Shown here in pieces: positions 52,532 to 62,061 of a DNA stretch of 64,000 nucleotides. Position 1 is the first letter of the stretch. Each line of letters starts with the position of its first letter. A program made the translations under genes and the position numbers. The stretch is from an uncultured Mollicutes bacterium. Its GTDB lineage: Bacteria > Bacillota_I > Bacilli_A > RFN20 > CAG-826. The notes beneath the pieces are model-generated. The model saw only the letters and a list, made by a program, of their open reading frames with translations, was not told the DNA's origin and searched no databases. The stretch is from assembly GCA_900540385.1 (NCBI GenBank), contig UQFY01000005.1:34711-98710 (forward strand), given 5' to 3'.

Positions 52532-53776
52532 TTATTTCTCCGCCACTGTGCCGGATAAAAGATCCGTTATAGCAGGATCGAAATTAATCACAAGATGAAC
52601 ATCTTTCCCATATCTATTATGAATAAAGGCGTATAACTCATCTTTGATTTTTCGATGTTCTTCCTCATTATCGATCTCATTAGGAACAATCATGTCAAAG
52701 ATGACGTTAACGTGTTCTTTTCCAGAGAGAATACGGAAATCATGGATATGAATGTTTCCCTTTGTTTGAACAATATACTCTTCGACGAGTTTCTTATATT
52801 TTTCCGTATCAGGATCGCCAACAAGGATAGGATCCATATGAACTGTGAGATGAATTTGTAACTTGTTTAAGGCTTCTTTTTCAAGTCCATCACAAAGCTC
52901 ATGCGATAGCATAACGTCTACTTTAGAATCCACTTCAACATGGATAACACCAAAAAGAAGATGACCATAGGAATGTATTTCTAAATCGTGAATCCCTAAA
53001 ACCCCTTTATGAGAAAGTAGCATAGAAACCAAGGATTTAATGAGTTCCTCACTTGGATGTTCTCCAACAAGGGAATTAGCCGCTTCTTTAATAATTCCAG
53101 AACCAGAAATGATAACAAGGATTGCTACAGCTAAAGTGAAGAAACAATCGATGTTATATCCCGTAAAGAATGTGATTAAGAGCCCAATGATGACCATAGA
53201 GGTGGAGATGCAGTCATTTAAAGCGTCTTTCCCTAAAGCCCTTAATTGCTGGTTGGAGATTTTCTTTCCGTATGAGAAATAAATAGAAGATTGAATGACC
53301 TTTATGAAAATAGCCAATAGTAGCAAAATCAAAGAAACCAAGAACATGGTATCGGATATTTTGCTTGTAACCGGTTTACCCGTCTCCATCATCGATTGGA
53401 TAAAAACAATCAAATCCATTATGCCTTGATAAGCCATAATGGCACCTAAAGCAATGATGACGCAGCCAATGATCAAAGAAATGATGTATTCCGTTCTTTG
53501 ATGACCATAAGGATGTTCCTTATCGGCAGGTTTATAAGTAACCTTCACTCCGAAAACACTTAAGGCATTATTTCCAAAATCGCTTAAGTTATTCACAGAA
53601 TCGGAAATCAAAGAAAACAAGCCAAGCAAAAACCCAATAACGATCTTTGTTCCAAATAGAAGGAAGTTTGTCACCAAGCCAAAGAAAGAAGCGACGAGGC
53701 CGTACTTCTTTTGAACGTTAGGATCTTTCGTATCCTTATAATTTTTTACAAAAATCTTTAATAACAATGTTCCCAT
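52532..53776 (-). CDS. Cation diffusion facilitator with two C-terminal domains
   Basis: 414 residues, against ~300 for most. Six membrane helices carry the metal site in SDSVNNLSDFGNN and KDALNDCIST. Two successive copies of the cytosolic dimerisation domain follow, the first with GIHDLEIHSYG, the second with HIHDFRILSG. Exports a divalent metal (Zn, Mn or Fe) against protons; the metal is not determined. The ATG lies 8 bases after TAGAAT with no ribosome binding site. Confidence 0.9.
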   Translation of the reverse strand: MGTLLLKIFVKNYKDTKDPNVQKKYGLVASFFGLVTNFLLFGTKIVIGFLLGLFSLISDSVNNLSDFGNNALSVFGVKVTYKPADKEHPYGHQRTEYIISLIIGCVIIALGAIMAYQGIMDLIVFIQSMMETGKPVTSKISDTMFLVSLILLLLAIFIKVIQSSIYFSYGKKISNQQLRALGKDALNDCISTSMVIIGLLITFFTGYNIDCFFTLAVAILVIISGSGIIKEAANSLVGEHPSEELIKSLVSMLLSHKGVLGIHDLEIHSYGHLLFGVIHVEVDSKVDVMLSHELCDGLEKEALNKLQIHLTVHMDPILVGDPDTEKYKKLVEEYIVQTKGNIHIHDFRILSGKEHVNVIFDMIVPNEIDNEEEHRKIKDELYAFIHNRYGKDVHLVINFDPAITDLLSGTVAEK

Positions 53777-53784
53777 ATACGACG

Positions 53785-53813
53785 ATTCTATTTCTTTTCT
53801 TGAAGTATGTGAA
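53785..53813 (-). promoter_or_regulatory. Promoter of the cation efflux gene
   Basis: Minus-strand TTCACA (53808-53813), exactly 17-base spacer, TAGAAT (53785-53790), then 8 bases to the ATG. The start of transcription should fall on or next to the start codon. Confidence 0.55.
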
Positions 53814-53823
53814 AATTAACTAT

Positions 53824-56367
53824 TTATTTCATGTCTCTAGATGAGTGGCAGGTGAAATAAAGAATTTGCTCATTTTGAGATAAGCTTTCCATGAATTTCT
53901 TTGCCATATGGATATGGGTCTCGTCTAAATCAGCAAAGATGTCATCTAGAATCAAGAATGGTTTTTCTTTTCCTTCAAAGATGTTGTCGGTAATAGCAAG
54001 ACGATACGCGAGAGCGCATAAAGTCATTTCACCAGAAGAGAGGTATTCCGCTCCACTTCTTTTGCCATCACGAATGAAGCTAACGTTAAAATCCGTATCC
54101 ATTTCAATTTCTTCGCCTAAAGCGTTTTCCAAACTTTGGGAATATTTCTTAAATTGATTTTCAACAGGAGAGATATATCTTCTCTTCAATGACTCTTCGG
54201 CATCGGTAAGAGCTTTAAGGGTTTTTGAAACAATTTCATAATCCTTTTTGAGTTTGGCTAGGTTATCTTTTTCTTCTGACAAAGAGGAAACCTCATCTTC
54301 CAAAGAAGAAATGTTTCTTTCGTCTTCCTCAATTTGAGAAGAGAGTGTTTGTCGATCGTTAATTGCTTTCTCTAGTTCTTTAGAAAGAGTATTCAGATCT
54401 ATTCCTTCTAAGGAAGAAGGTCTTTCAGTTAAGCGCTCTTTCTCTTTAAACAAAGCGAGGTCTTCTTTTTGTTTCGTAAGTTCTTTTTCTTTGTTTTGGA
54501 GAGCATTTCGATCAATTGGAAGTTGATTTAAATAGGAATTGGGGTCACCCATGTTGTATTTTTGGACAAATTCTTTGATTTTTTCTCCTTCTTCATGAAT
54601 CTTGTTTTCTAATTCTTTTCTTTGTTCTTCGATTTGTTTTTCTTTTTGAACATAAGAAAGGTATTTCTTTGCATCAGAAGAAAGATTCATTAAAAGATTG
54701 GCATAGTCATTTCCTTTGTAATGATAATGAGAGAAATATTCTTGAAGGGTTTTCTCTTTTGCTAAATAAGATAGTCTATTTTGCTCATTCGTTTTGTTTA
54801 AGTCTTTTTCGTGTTGAAGCGTTTTTAAATACGAATCGTATTTCGCTTTAAAAAGAGCAAACGAACCTTCTAATTCATTCTCATCTACTGCAAAGGCTTT
54901 GAAAGTCGAAGAAAGATTAATCTTTAATTCCGTAAGGTTCTCTCCCATTTCTTTCTTTCGGAGGTTTGGCTGATTCTCACTAGTAGGCATGGCCGCTCTT
55001 TTCTTTTTTTCGTTAAAGTAATAAACAGCTGGAATAAGTAAGGAAACCACCGATAAAGCAAATAAAGAATAGCAACCAGGATGAATGAAAATCCCTAGAA
55101 GGATGGCCACTATAGAAAAGAGGACAAATAAAGATAAGCCAAAAATTAAAGGAGTCTTTAACGAGATCTTCTTTTGTTCAATTGGAACGGAAATCTGATC
55201 TGGCTCCTTGTCATATTCCTTTTTTAAGGAACGGTAAGTAACCATTCTTTTTTCTAAGCTTTCCAAATTTACTTTTCTGCCATCAAACAAACGAATCAAG
55301 GAAGATTCTTCTAAGGATAACTTTAAAGGCTCTTTGCTTTTTTCATTGCTATAGGCAAGGACTAATTCCTGAAGCTCGTTTAAAAAGGAAGAAGTAGGTA
55401 CATCTTCTTCAAAACGGAGTTTCAAATTGTCGTATTCATCTTTTTCAGCAATGGATAGTTTTAAATTGGCATAGCTATTGCCATCTAATTTATATTGTTC
55501 AAGAAGGCCTTTCATAGAGGTTTCTTCTGCTAAAGAAATCATTCCCAAAGGATATTTCTCTTTTAGTTGTCGAATTTCTTTTTCCTTTTCGTCAATCTTC
55601 TCTTTTTCGCGGTCGTAATTTTCCCAGCTTTTTATCAAGGCATTATGAGAAACAGCTTTCTTATTTTTCTCCTGGTTAATAGAGATGTTCTTATCAAGTT
55701 CTTGAAGTTTCTCATATTTAGCAGGCATGGCCGCTTTCATGTTACTAAGATTTGTTTCTTGCATCTCTAAGTCATTGATTTTGCTTGTCTCTATAGCAAG
55801 AAGGCCTTTTGTTTCTGCATTCTTCTGTGGCTTATATTTCTTTTTTAGCTCTTCAAGAGATTCTTTTACACTTGAAAAGTCACATCCATCGGATGAGCCT
55901 TCGACAAAATGGGACATTTTCGCATTAAGGGTTTCGCTTGAAGAGATTTCTAAATCCGTAGGCGAGATAAAGATAGTTCGATTAAAGGAATCTAAATCTA
56001 AGCCGAAAACTACGTTTCCTGGAATTTCGCCCAACTCTTTTGTTTCGATTCCGTTTTTATAACAGATTAACGTATCGTCTTTCGGTGTTTTTCCAATGAA
56101 AGAACGTTCTATGGAATATTGATTTCCTTGCCATTCAAAATCTAAAGATCCTCCACACGGAGAACCGTCAAAAGGCAAGGCTCTCTTACGTTCGTTGTTA
56201 GCTTTTGTTACTCTCTCTAAACCATAAAACATCGCGCGAATAAAGGAGGCAAGGCTACTTTTACCAAAGCCGTTTTTCTCACAAACGGAAGTTAAACCAT
56301 CTTTAAAATCAATGGTTTTGTTTTTCCAATTTCCGAAACCAACAATATGGCATTTCAATAACTTCAT
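53824..56367 (-). CDS. YhaN-type SbcC-like ATPase with membrane segments
   Basis: 847 residues. The Walker A GFGKSSL is near 35-41 within an ABC-type head (MKLLKCHIVGFGNW), long coiled coils follow, two hydrophobic segments occur around 410-450 (LIFGLSLFVLFSIVAILLGI), and the C-terminal head has LSSGEMTLCALAYRL and LILDDIFADLD. That layout matches B. subtilis YhaN rather than SbcC or RecN. Works with the YhaO-like nuclease encoded before it (ATGA overlap), probably on damaged DNA or DNA ends. Confidence 0.85.
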   Translation of the reverse strand: MKLLKCHIVGFGNWKNKTIDFKDGLTSVCEKNGFGKSSLASFIRAMFYGLERVTKANNERKRALPFDGSPCGGSLDFEWQGNQYSIERSFIGKTPKDDTLICYKNGIETKELGEIPGNVVFGLDLDSFNRTIFISPTDLEISSSETLNAKMSHFVEGSSDGCDFSSVKESLEELKKKYKPQKNAETKGLLAIETSKINDLEMQETNLSNMKAAMPAKYEKLQELDKNISINQEKNKKAVSHNALIKSWENYDREKEKIDEKEKEIRQLKEKYPLGMISLAEETSMKGLLEQYKLDGNSYANLKLSIAEKDEYDNLKLRFEEDVPTSSFLNELQELVLAYSNEKSKEPLKLSLEESSLIRLFDGRKVNLESLEKRMVTYRSLKKEYDKEPDQISVPIEQKKISLKTPLIFGLSLFVLFSIVAILLGIFIHPGCYSLFALSVVSLLIPAVYYFNEKKKRAAMPTSENQPNLRKKEMGENLTELKINLSSTFKAFAVDENELEGSFALFKAKYDSYLKTLQHEKDLNKTNEQNRLSYLAKEKTLQEYFSHYHYKGNDYANLLMNLSSDAKKYLSYVQKEKQIEEQRKELENKIHEEGEKIKEFVQKYNMGDPNSYLNQLPIDRNALQNKEKELTKQKEDLALFKEKERLTERPSSLEGIDLNTLSKELEKAINDRQTLSSQIEEDERNISSLEDEVSSLSEEKDNLAKLKKDYEIVSKTLKALTDAEESLKRRYISPVENQFKKYSQSLENALGEEIEMDTDFNVSFIRDGKRSGAEYLSSGEMTLCALAYRLAITDNIFEGKEKPFLILDDIFADLDETHIHMAKKFMESLSQNEQILYFTCHSSRDMK

Positions 56368-57425
56368 AAATCCAATTCCCTCCCTTCTAAGGCCTTTAAT
56401 CCTAAGGCAACAATTCGTTTCTTATCTTCCTCGCTTAAATCCGTATTTGCATACACGCCCCTAACGAATTCCCCTTTTAAGGAAAGATCGTTCTCGTATT
56501 TCTTAGGCTCAATAAGAGGCATAGTCTTATCCTTCACATTCACGAAGTAAGCATCATTTTTTAAATAGCTTTCTATATCTTTTGCTGAAAAAGAAGAATC
56601 AAAAGGTACATCGCCAATCAAATTGATACGATATATGTCTTTCGAATTGAATGATACTTCTTTTTCCACTTTAGCAATGATAGAGGGGATGTTATTTAAA
56701 GAAGAGACATCTACATTTATTTCACGAATGACACGTTCACAAAATGGGTGGAAAGAATAAGATAATTTATCTTCACTTATGCCTAGAAGAACGAATCCTT
56801 TCTCACCTGTTTCGTCAAACCCTCTGCCTTCTAAGCATCCAGAATAAGCATAACGCCCTCTTTTATCAATTTCGCCATCCTCAAAGGAATGAATATGTCC
56901 TAAGGCTAAATAGTCGATGTTCTTGTTCTTTAAATTAGACAGTTTTATCTTTTCTAAACCAACTGAATCGCTTAATGTTCCATGTAGCATCACAATATTG
57001 ATGTGCTCCGGATTTAACAAAAGGGTGGAGTAAAAAGACGTGGAATTGTTTGGTCCTAATTCAAGACCGGTGATATCCACATTTCCATAGGAATAAGTAC
57101 ACCACTCCTCACTAAATGTTTTCAAATTCGTATACACGTCCTCATTCTTTTCTTCGGTATCATGATTTCCTCTAAGATATAAGAAATCAATATCAGGATA
57201 TTGTTTGATAACACTGTAGAACGTGTCTTTGTCTTTTTTAAAAGGCCTATCGGAATCAAAAACATCTCCACTTAAAAGAACGACATGAATATCATTCTCA
57301 TGGGCATATTTGGCTAAACGTAAGAAAGAGTTCCGCACTTCCGCTTTTCTTTCTTCCGAAATGTCTTTAAGCTTGGCTTCAATCTTCGATCCAAGATGCA
57401 AATCCGCCGCATGAATAATTTTCAT
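56364..57425 (-). CDS. YhaO/SbcD-type DNA exonuclease
   Basis: A 353-residue metallophosphoesterase of the Mre11/SbcD class: HAADLHLGS, LSGDVFDSD, LRGNHDTEE, MLHGTLSD and LALGHIHSFE make the two-metal site, with a YhaO-type C-terminal domain. Partner of the following YhaN-like ATPase. GAGGGAAC precedes the ATG. The ~190-base gap upstream shows no feature I can name. Confidence 0.87.
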   Translation of the reverse strand: MKIIHAADLHLGSKIEAKLKDISEERKAEVRNSFLRLAKYAHENDIHVVLLSGDVFDSDRPFKKDKDTFYSVIKQYPDIDFLYLRGNHDTEEKNEDVYTNLKTFSEEWCTYSYGNVDITGLELGPNNSTSFYSTLLLNPEHINIVMLHGTLSDSVGLEKIKLSNLKNKNIDYLALGHIHSFEDGEIDKRGRYAYSGCLEGRGFDETGEKGFVLLGISEDKLSYSFHPFCERVIREINVDVSSLNNIPSIIAKVEKEVSFNSKDIYRINLIGDVPFDSSFSAKDIESYLKNDAYFVNVKDKTMPLIEPKKYENDLSLKGEFVRGVYANTDLSEEDKKRIVALGLKALEGRELDL

Positions 57426-57618
57426 AAAGTTCCCTCACCCAAGTTTCTTTTATTTTAACAGGAAGAGCAAAGGAGATAAGGAGGATTAGAAAAGAAATTG
57501 AAACCCAGTCGTTTCTAAAAACAAAGAGGCAAAAACGTACTTCTAAAGGTAAAAGGGCGTCATAGCGAAGCCTTTAATATTAATAAGGACTTAAAAAGAT
57601 AATAGATTCCCCTTTAAA

Positions 57619-58998
57619 TTAGAGTTCGAACATTTGATCTAATGAAATGAGGTGGAGATTCTCATTTTTTAAATGCAACAAAGAGTCTTCAAATCCATTT
57701 TTGGAAATTATGAAATAATTAAAATCCTTAATCTTAGAAAACATTTTAATTGATGTGTTTTCTATCATTTTTTCAAAATCGGATAAAGTACGCTTTTTGT
57801 TAGTGAATTTGCACTCTATTACTAACAGAGAATCGTTATCTCTTGCAATGCCATCAATTTCTATCGATCTCCCCAATTCAGAATTATCTATCGTAAGATT
57901 TTCAATAGGATAAAAGATGCCATTCAATTTCCCTTTTTTACCCAAATATTCCATATAGGAGATGGCAACGTCTTCGAAAGAGTGAGCGATAAACTGATCG
58001 ATCTCCCCTTTTAGTCTCTCATAAAGAATCAAACCATATCCCGCCTCAATTTTTTCTATATTTTGAAGCAAAAATTGATAATAGAAACGAAGAACAGGAT
58101 CAGAAATGTAGTAATAGGTTTGTCGGGTAGAATTGTATGTTTCTTTTTTTATCACCATTTCCGAATCGAGCAACGTTTTTAAATACTTGTTTATTTTCGT
58201 AACGTTGTCGTGCATGAGATTCGCCAATTCTGTCAGACCTTTTTTCTTTCCTGCTAGAGCAAGCAAAATCGAATTATAAAAATTTTGTTCTCTTGAGGAA
58301 TTCGATAAAACCAGTTTTGGAACATCCAATAAAATAGAATTTTCATTAAATAAAAGCTCTTTTACGTTATCTTCAAAAGAAAGTGCACGATTAATTTTTG
58401 ATAAATAATATGGATATTCTCCAAATATACATAAAAATTTCATTTTTTCTTCGTTAGAGTAGCCATCTAAAAAGAGAGCTGCTTCATTAAAAGGCATTTT
58501 ATTTATTTTCATTTTTAGCGTCGCTCTTTTATATAAGGGTGATTGTTTATCCACAAATTCACGTTGCATAAAAGACAAATTGGAACCCGACAAGATTAAC
58601 ATGATGTTGCCATCCTTAATTTTATTATCGAATATATCTTGAATAATCGAGGTAATTCCTTCGTATGCCTTCACTAAATATGGATACTCGTCGATAACAA
58701 TAACTCCCTTTTCGCCATGAAAAAACGAAATAGCCGCATCAAAAGCCTTTTCCCAGGAGGAGTATACATATTCATCTTTTCGGCCAAAGCTTTCTAAAAT
58801 TTTATAGGAAAAGGATGCCAGATTATCTTGATTAGAAACCTCTTTAGCTTGAAACATGATGCTCTTTTTGTCCTTGATAAATTCGTTTATTAGACAGGTT
58901 TTTCCAATTCTTCTTGTACCGTAAACAACACATAACGAGTTTTTCTTCGAATACTCTTTCTCTAAAGTTTTTAACTCTAACTCTCTCCCAAAAAACAT
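57619..58998 (-). CDS. ATPase with winged helix and DUF234-type nuclease-like C-terminus
   Basis: 459 residues. AAA/STAND-like ATPase at ~1-210 with Walker A YGTRRIGKTCL and Walker B VIVIDEYPY. A winged helix at ~245-310 (GLTELANLMHDNVTKINKYL) comes next. The C-terminal domain carries EIDGIARDND and LLVIECKF, a PD-(D/E)xK-like arrangement. This protein class is common and variable in gut Bacillota and archaea; its function is unsettled. GGAGG before the ATG, behind two tandem palindromes. No partner gene. Confidence 0.83.
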   Translation of the reverse strand: MFFGRELELKTLEKEYSKKNSLCVVYGTRRIGKTCLINEFIKDKKSIMFQAKEVSNQDNLASFSYKILESFGRKDEYVYSSWEKAFDAAISFFHGEKGVIVIDEYPYLVKAYEGITSIIQDIFDNKIKDGNIMLILSGSNLSFMQREFVDKQSPLYKRATLKMKINKMPFNEAALFLDGYSNEEKMKFLCIFGEYPYYLSKINRALSFEDNVKELLFNENSILLDVPKLVLSNSSREQNFYNSILLALAGKKKGLTELANLMHDNVTKINKYLKTLLDSEMVIKKETYNSTRQTYYYISDPVLRFYYQFLLQNIEKIEAGYGLILYERLKGEIDQFIAHSFEDVAISYMEYLGKKGKLNGIFYPIENLTIDNSELGRSIEIDGIARDNDSLLVIECKFTNKKRTLSDFEKMIENTSIKMFSKIKDFNYFIISKNGFEDSLLHLKNENLHLISLDQMFEL

Positions 58999-59013
58999 AG
59001 TGGTTCCTCCTAT

Positions 59014-59042
59014 ATACTTATGAGTATTATACTCGTGAGTAT
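59014..59042. promoter_or_regulatory. Two tandem palindromic operators
   Basis: ATACTTATGAGTAT (59014-59027) and ATACTCGTGAGTAT (59029-59042), the latter with perfect 6-base arms ATACTC / GAGTAT. The centres are 15 bases apart. A minus-strand TATAAT (59026-59031) lies between and within them, so a bound protein would block the promoter of the ATPase gene. Confidence 0.6.
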
Positions 59043-59200
59043 ATAAAATAGAAAGAGAGCATTTCGCATTTCACAAGCACGTTTTTTGTTTGTTTTTTCT
59101 CTTCTTGGCAATAAAATGAATACAAAGAAAAATATGTGCATAAACTCATCTAGAAATTGAGTTTAGTTACCGACAATGGTTGATTGCAAGGAGATACCCT

Positions 59201-60499
59201 ATGAATTGTCCTAAATGTGGAAAAGAAGTGACAGATGGCGCGACATTTTGCAAATATTGCGGCTCATCCATTTCACCTCGTAAACAGGTTTGCCCAAAAT
59301 GTGGCAAAGAAAACGATGAAGATGCCCTCTTTTGCGAAAGCTGTGGCGCTTCGTTAGTTCAAGAAGAAAAGACTCTTACCAAAAAAGATTCAAAGAATAC
59401 CAAAGAAAAGCTCTCTCACATCTTTAGCATGATCCTATCCATTTCGATGATTGTTTATTTTTCTTTATCGATCATGTTATTGGGTAGCGGCTATCTTTCT
59501 ATGGTTACAATAAATGGATTTACTAGCATCGGTCTTAAAGAAATAATTGATCTCTTCCAACAAGTTAAAAATGGATATCCTGATACAAGCTTAGGTTATC
59601 AAGTCTTAGACATGGCCAATGGCGGTCTTATTTTGACGATGGCCATTTCTACATTACTCTTTTTTGCTGCAATCATTACTTTTGGCGTTTTAGGCATCGT
59701 CAAAGAAGCAAAATGTTTGAAGCAAAAGAAGCAATCTTCTAGTGATATATACCTTATTGCGAATATCTTATCCACCGCCGCTTTCTATGCCTTGATGTAT
59801 GCGATCTTAACCATTACTAAAGAAACTTTAGCTGGAATGGGGAGTGGCGTTGCTTCTATTTTTGGCTTAGGCGTGTTCTTACTTATCTTAAAACTTGCCT
59901 ATCGCTTTGTCTTCTCTTTCCAAAAAGGCAAAGGCCTTTGTTTCGCTTCTTATATTTGTATTGCCATTCTTGTTTTTCAAACGATTAGCTTAGTTAGTGG
60001 ATTCGCTGGAAGCTATGCTCTTGTCACACCTCCTACTTCTTCTGTCACAGCACCTTCTCAAGTCGGTTTCATTTCCTTTTTCTACTCAGAAATGACATCG
60101 ATAGCAAGATTGATATCAGCAGGGAGTATAACCGTTGAGGAAGCAAACATTGCGATTGCTTATCTTGTTATCCCTATGATCTTAACAACTCTCATTATTA
60201 TTGCCGTTTGTGTTCTTTCTGTATTAACAGCAAGAAATCTCTTTACGGCTAAAAAGAATGCGACCCTGATTGTTTTCCCTGCCATAATGCTTTTCTTATC
60301 TATTCTCTTAACAGCTTTAATGCCAATAGAAATCATTTGTTTGAAAGCCGTTAACACAAACATTTCTGACATGCTGGAATTAGTTGATCAAGGCAGCATC
60401 GGTTTTACTTCTGTGGCTGTTTCAAGCGTTATTCTTGCAAACGGAATTGTTTCCTTCGTTCTCAAAGCGAAGGCAAAAGAAAACACATATCTCTTATAA
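59201..60499 (+). CDS. Double zinc-ribbon membrane protein
   Basis: 432 residues. Two successive zinc ribbons at ~1-22 (CPKCGKE, CKYCG) and ~30-55 (CPKCGKEN, CESCG), then a charged linker and about eight hydrophobic segments. No family beyond the zinc-ribbon label is recognised. The start at 59201 follows AAGGAG; a TTG upstream (59180) is less likely. The next gene begins 136 bases downstream. Confidence 0.75.
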   Translation: MNCPKCGKEVTDGATFCKYCGSSISPRKQVCPKCGKENDEDALFCESCGASLVQEEKTLTKKDSKNTKEKLSHIFSMILSISMIVYFSLSIMLLGSGYLSMVTINGFTSIGLKEIIDLFQQVKNGYPDTSLGYQVLDMANGGLILTMAISTLLFFAAIITFGVLGIVKEAKCLKQKKQSSSDIYLIANILSTAAFYALMYAILTITKETLAGMGSGVASIFGLGVFLLILKLAYRFVFSFQKGKGLCFASYICIAILVFQTISLVSGFAGSYALVTPPTSSVTAPSQVGFISFFYSEMTSIARLISAGSITVEEANIAIAYLVIPMILTTLIIIAVCVLSVLTARNLFTAKKNATLIVFPAIMLFLSILLTALMPIEIICLKAVNTNISDMLELVDQGSIGFTSVAVSSVILANGIVSFVLKAKAKENTYLL

Positions 60500-60515
60500 A
60501 GAATTTCTAACAACG

Positions 60516-60632
60516 AAGTGCAAAAGCAACGTCACGCTAAGAGTTTTTTTGTTTTTTTCAATCTTGTTATTTGAAGTGCAATTTTTATTTATTTTTGCAC
60601 TTTTAAACAATAAAATAACATCAGAGGTGCAA
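60516..60632. promoter_or_regulatory. Repeated GTGCAA elements before the fic gene
   Basis: AAGTGCAA occurs at 60516-60523 and 60574-60581, its reverse complement TTGCACTT at 60595-60602, and GAGGTGCAA at 60624-60632. The second and third form an 8-base inverted repeat with a 13-base spacer. They look like binding sites for a regulator of the Fic gene. The last copy merges with the ribosome binding site. Confidence 0.5.
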
Positions 60633-60635
60633 TAA

Positions 60636-61766
60636 ATGAGTGTTAAGTCCCAATTCTTTAAATTAAATGAAGAAGACTTTGATTCTTATTTGCAAGATTT
60701 AAAAGAATCCAGCAATAGCATTCATTTGTTGGACGGAAAATTCTTTTTTAACCAATCCCTTGATGTCACGAACCAAGTAATTGAATTAAATACGAGGATC
60801 GTAAGATTAGATTGTTTGATTGATTCTTTTTCGAGCTTTTCAAAGAAGCAAATCATTCAATCCTTCCTCATTGATGAAATTCAATCAACAAACAAAATTG
60901 AAAATCTCTTTTCAGCCAAGCATGATGTATTGAAAGCAATCAATGGCCTAACCACTTCCAAAAATGCGAAGATCATTTCTATTGCAAACGCCTATAAGCT
61001 TCTATTGGAAGACGGTGGTTCAAAAATCAATTCATGTTTAGACATTCGTAGTCTCTACGAGATCGTTTTGAAAGACACCATTGAAAAAGAGGATTTTCCT
61101 GATGGAATGTATTTTAGAAAGGGGCCTGTTTATATTACGAATGGAATCAAGCCTATCCACACAGGCGTCTACGGGGAAAAGAATATCAACAAAGGGATGG
61201 AAGAGTTTATTCATTGCTACAATTCCAAGAATGAACTATATGTGAGAATGATTTTGTGTCATTTCATGTTTGAATATATTCACCCTTATTATGACGGAAA
61301 CGGAAGACTTGGCAGGTTTTTATTTTCCAATGGGGTATATTCGGAGACCAGAAGTTATTTCTCTTTTGCTATTGCAATTGCTTTCTTACGCGAAAAAAGC
61401 AAATATTACAAAGCCTTTGAGAAAGCAACCGATAAATATGAATTTGGTTGCTTAAACGCATACGTAGAAACAATCTTAAAAATCCTATTAGATGAAGTAG
61501 AATTGCTAATCAAGCAATTTTCTACTATTAAAGAAAAGTTAAATAACGTAAAACACGATTTAAGCCTTACTCCATCCGAAGAAAAGATTTTTAAATTCAT
61601 AAATGAAGCATCTCTCTTCTCTTATTTCGGTGTTACAAACGAAGAAATAATGAAAGAGACCCATATATCAAAAAGAACATTGATGTCCTCCTTAGCTAAA
61701 TTTAAGGGAAATGACATTTTAATCGACACAAGAATTGGAAAATATGCTTACCACAAATTCAAATAG
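60636..61766 (+). CDS. Fic-family protein with built-in inhibitory helix
   Basis: 376 residues. The catalytic Fic motif HPYYDGNGRLGR is complete at 216-227, so AMP or another nucleotide monophosphate transfer is possible. An N-terminal inhibitory helix motif, TNKIEN at 85-90, fits the (S/T)xxxE(G/N) pattern, which would make it a class II, self-inhibited Fic. Residues ~310-376 form a winged helix (NEEIMKETHISKRTLMSSL) that could bind DNA. Ribosome site AGAGGTG. Target unknown; no antitoxin neighbour. Confidence 0.88.
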   Translation: MSVKSQFFKLNEEDFDSYLQDLKESSNSIHLLDGKFFFNQSLDVTNQVIELNTRIVRLDCLIDSFSSFSKKQIIQSFLIDEIQSTNKIENLFSAKHDVLKAINGLTTSKNAKIISIANAYKLLLEDGGSKINSCLDIRSLYEIVLKDTIEKEDFPDGMYFRKGPVYITNGIKPIHTGVYGEKNINKGMEEFIHCYNSKNELYVRMILCHFMFEYIHPYYDGNGRLGRFLFSNGVYSETRSYFSFAIAIAFLREKSKYYKAFEKATDKYEFGCLNAYVETILKILLDEVELLIKQFSTIKEKLNNVKHDLSLTPSEEKIFKFINEASLFSYFGVTNEEIMKETHISKRTLMSSLAKFKGNDILIDTRIGKYAYHKFK

Positions 61767-62061
61767 ATAAATGAAGCACCATAAATTAATAAGCACCAGA
61801 TTCCCAGTCACAACGTTTGTTAATTGGGTTACATTTTGCTTTCTGCTTTTAAATAGGAAGGCCGTTGATACGCATATTCAAAAAACGGTTTGCTTTATAG
61901 AAAAAACACGATTTTTTCTCTTATTTTTAACCACGCCCAAATATAGATGATATCAAGGAAAAATAGACATTCCAACAAGAAAGCGCTCTATTTACTTTTT
62001 TATCTAGATTTCCCTTTCTTTTTGCTCTAAGGTATTCGAAATACATTTCAAAGGAGTCGAA
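61767..62061. other. Intergenic region before guaB
   Basis: About 295 bases. CCGTT / AACGG around 61860-61900 could form a weak hairpin, possibly ending fic transcription. I saw no purine riboswitch, tRNA or convincing promoter. AAAGGAG serves guaB. Confidence 0.4.

Noticed and set aside
53824..61766. Anti-phage defence island formed by YhaO/YhaN, the ATPase and Fic genes
   Set aside because: The genes are on different strands with separate promoters, YhaO/YhaN is a housekeeping-type pair, and there are no mobile-element signs.
61767..62061. Purine riboswitch before guaB
   Set aside because: I could not build the three-stem purine aptamer or find its conserved loop bases.
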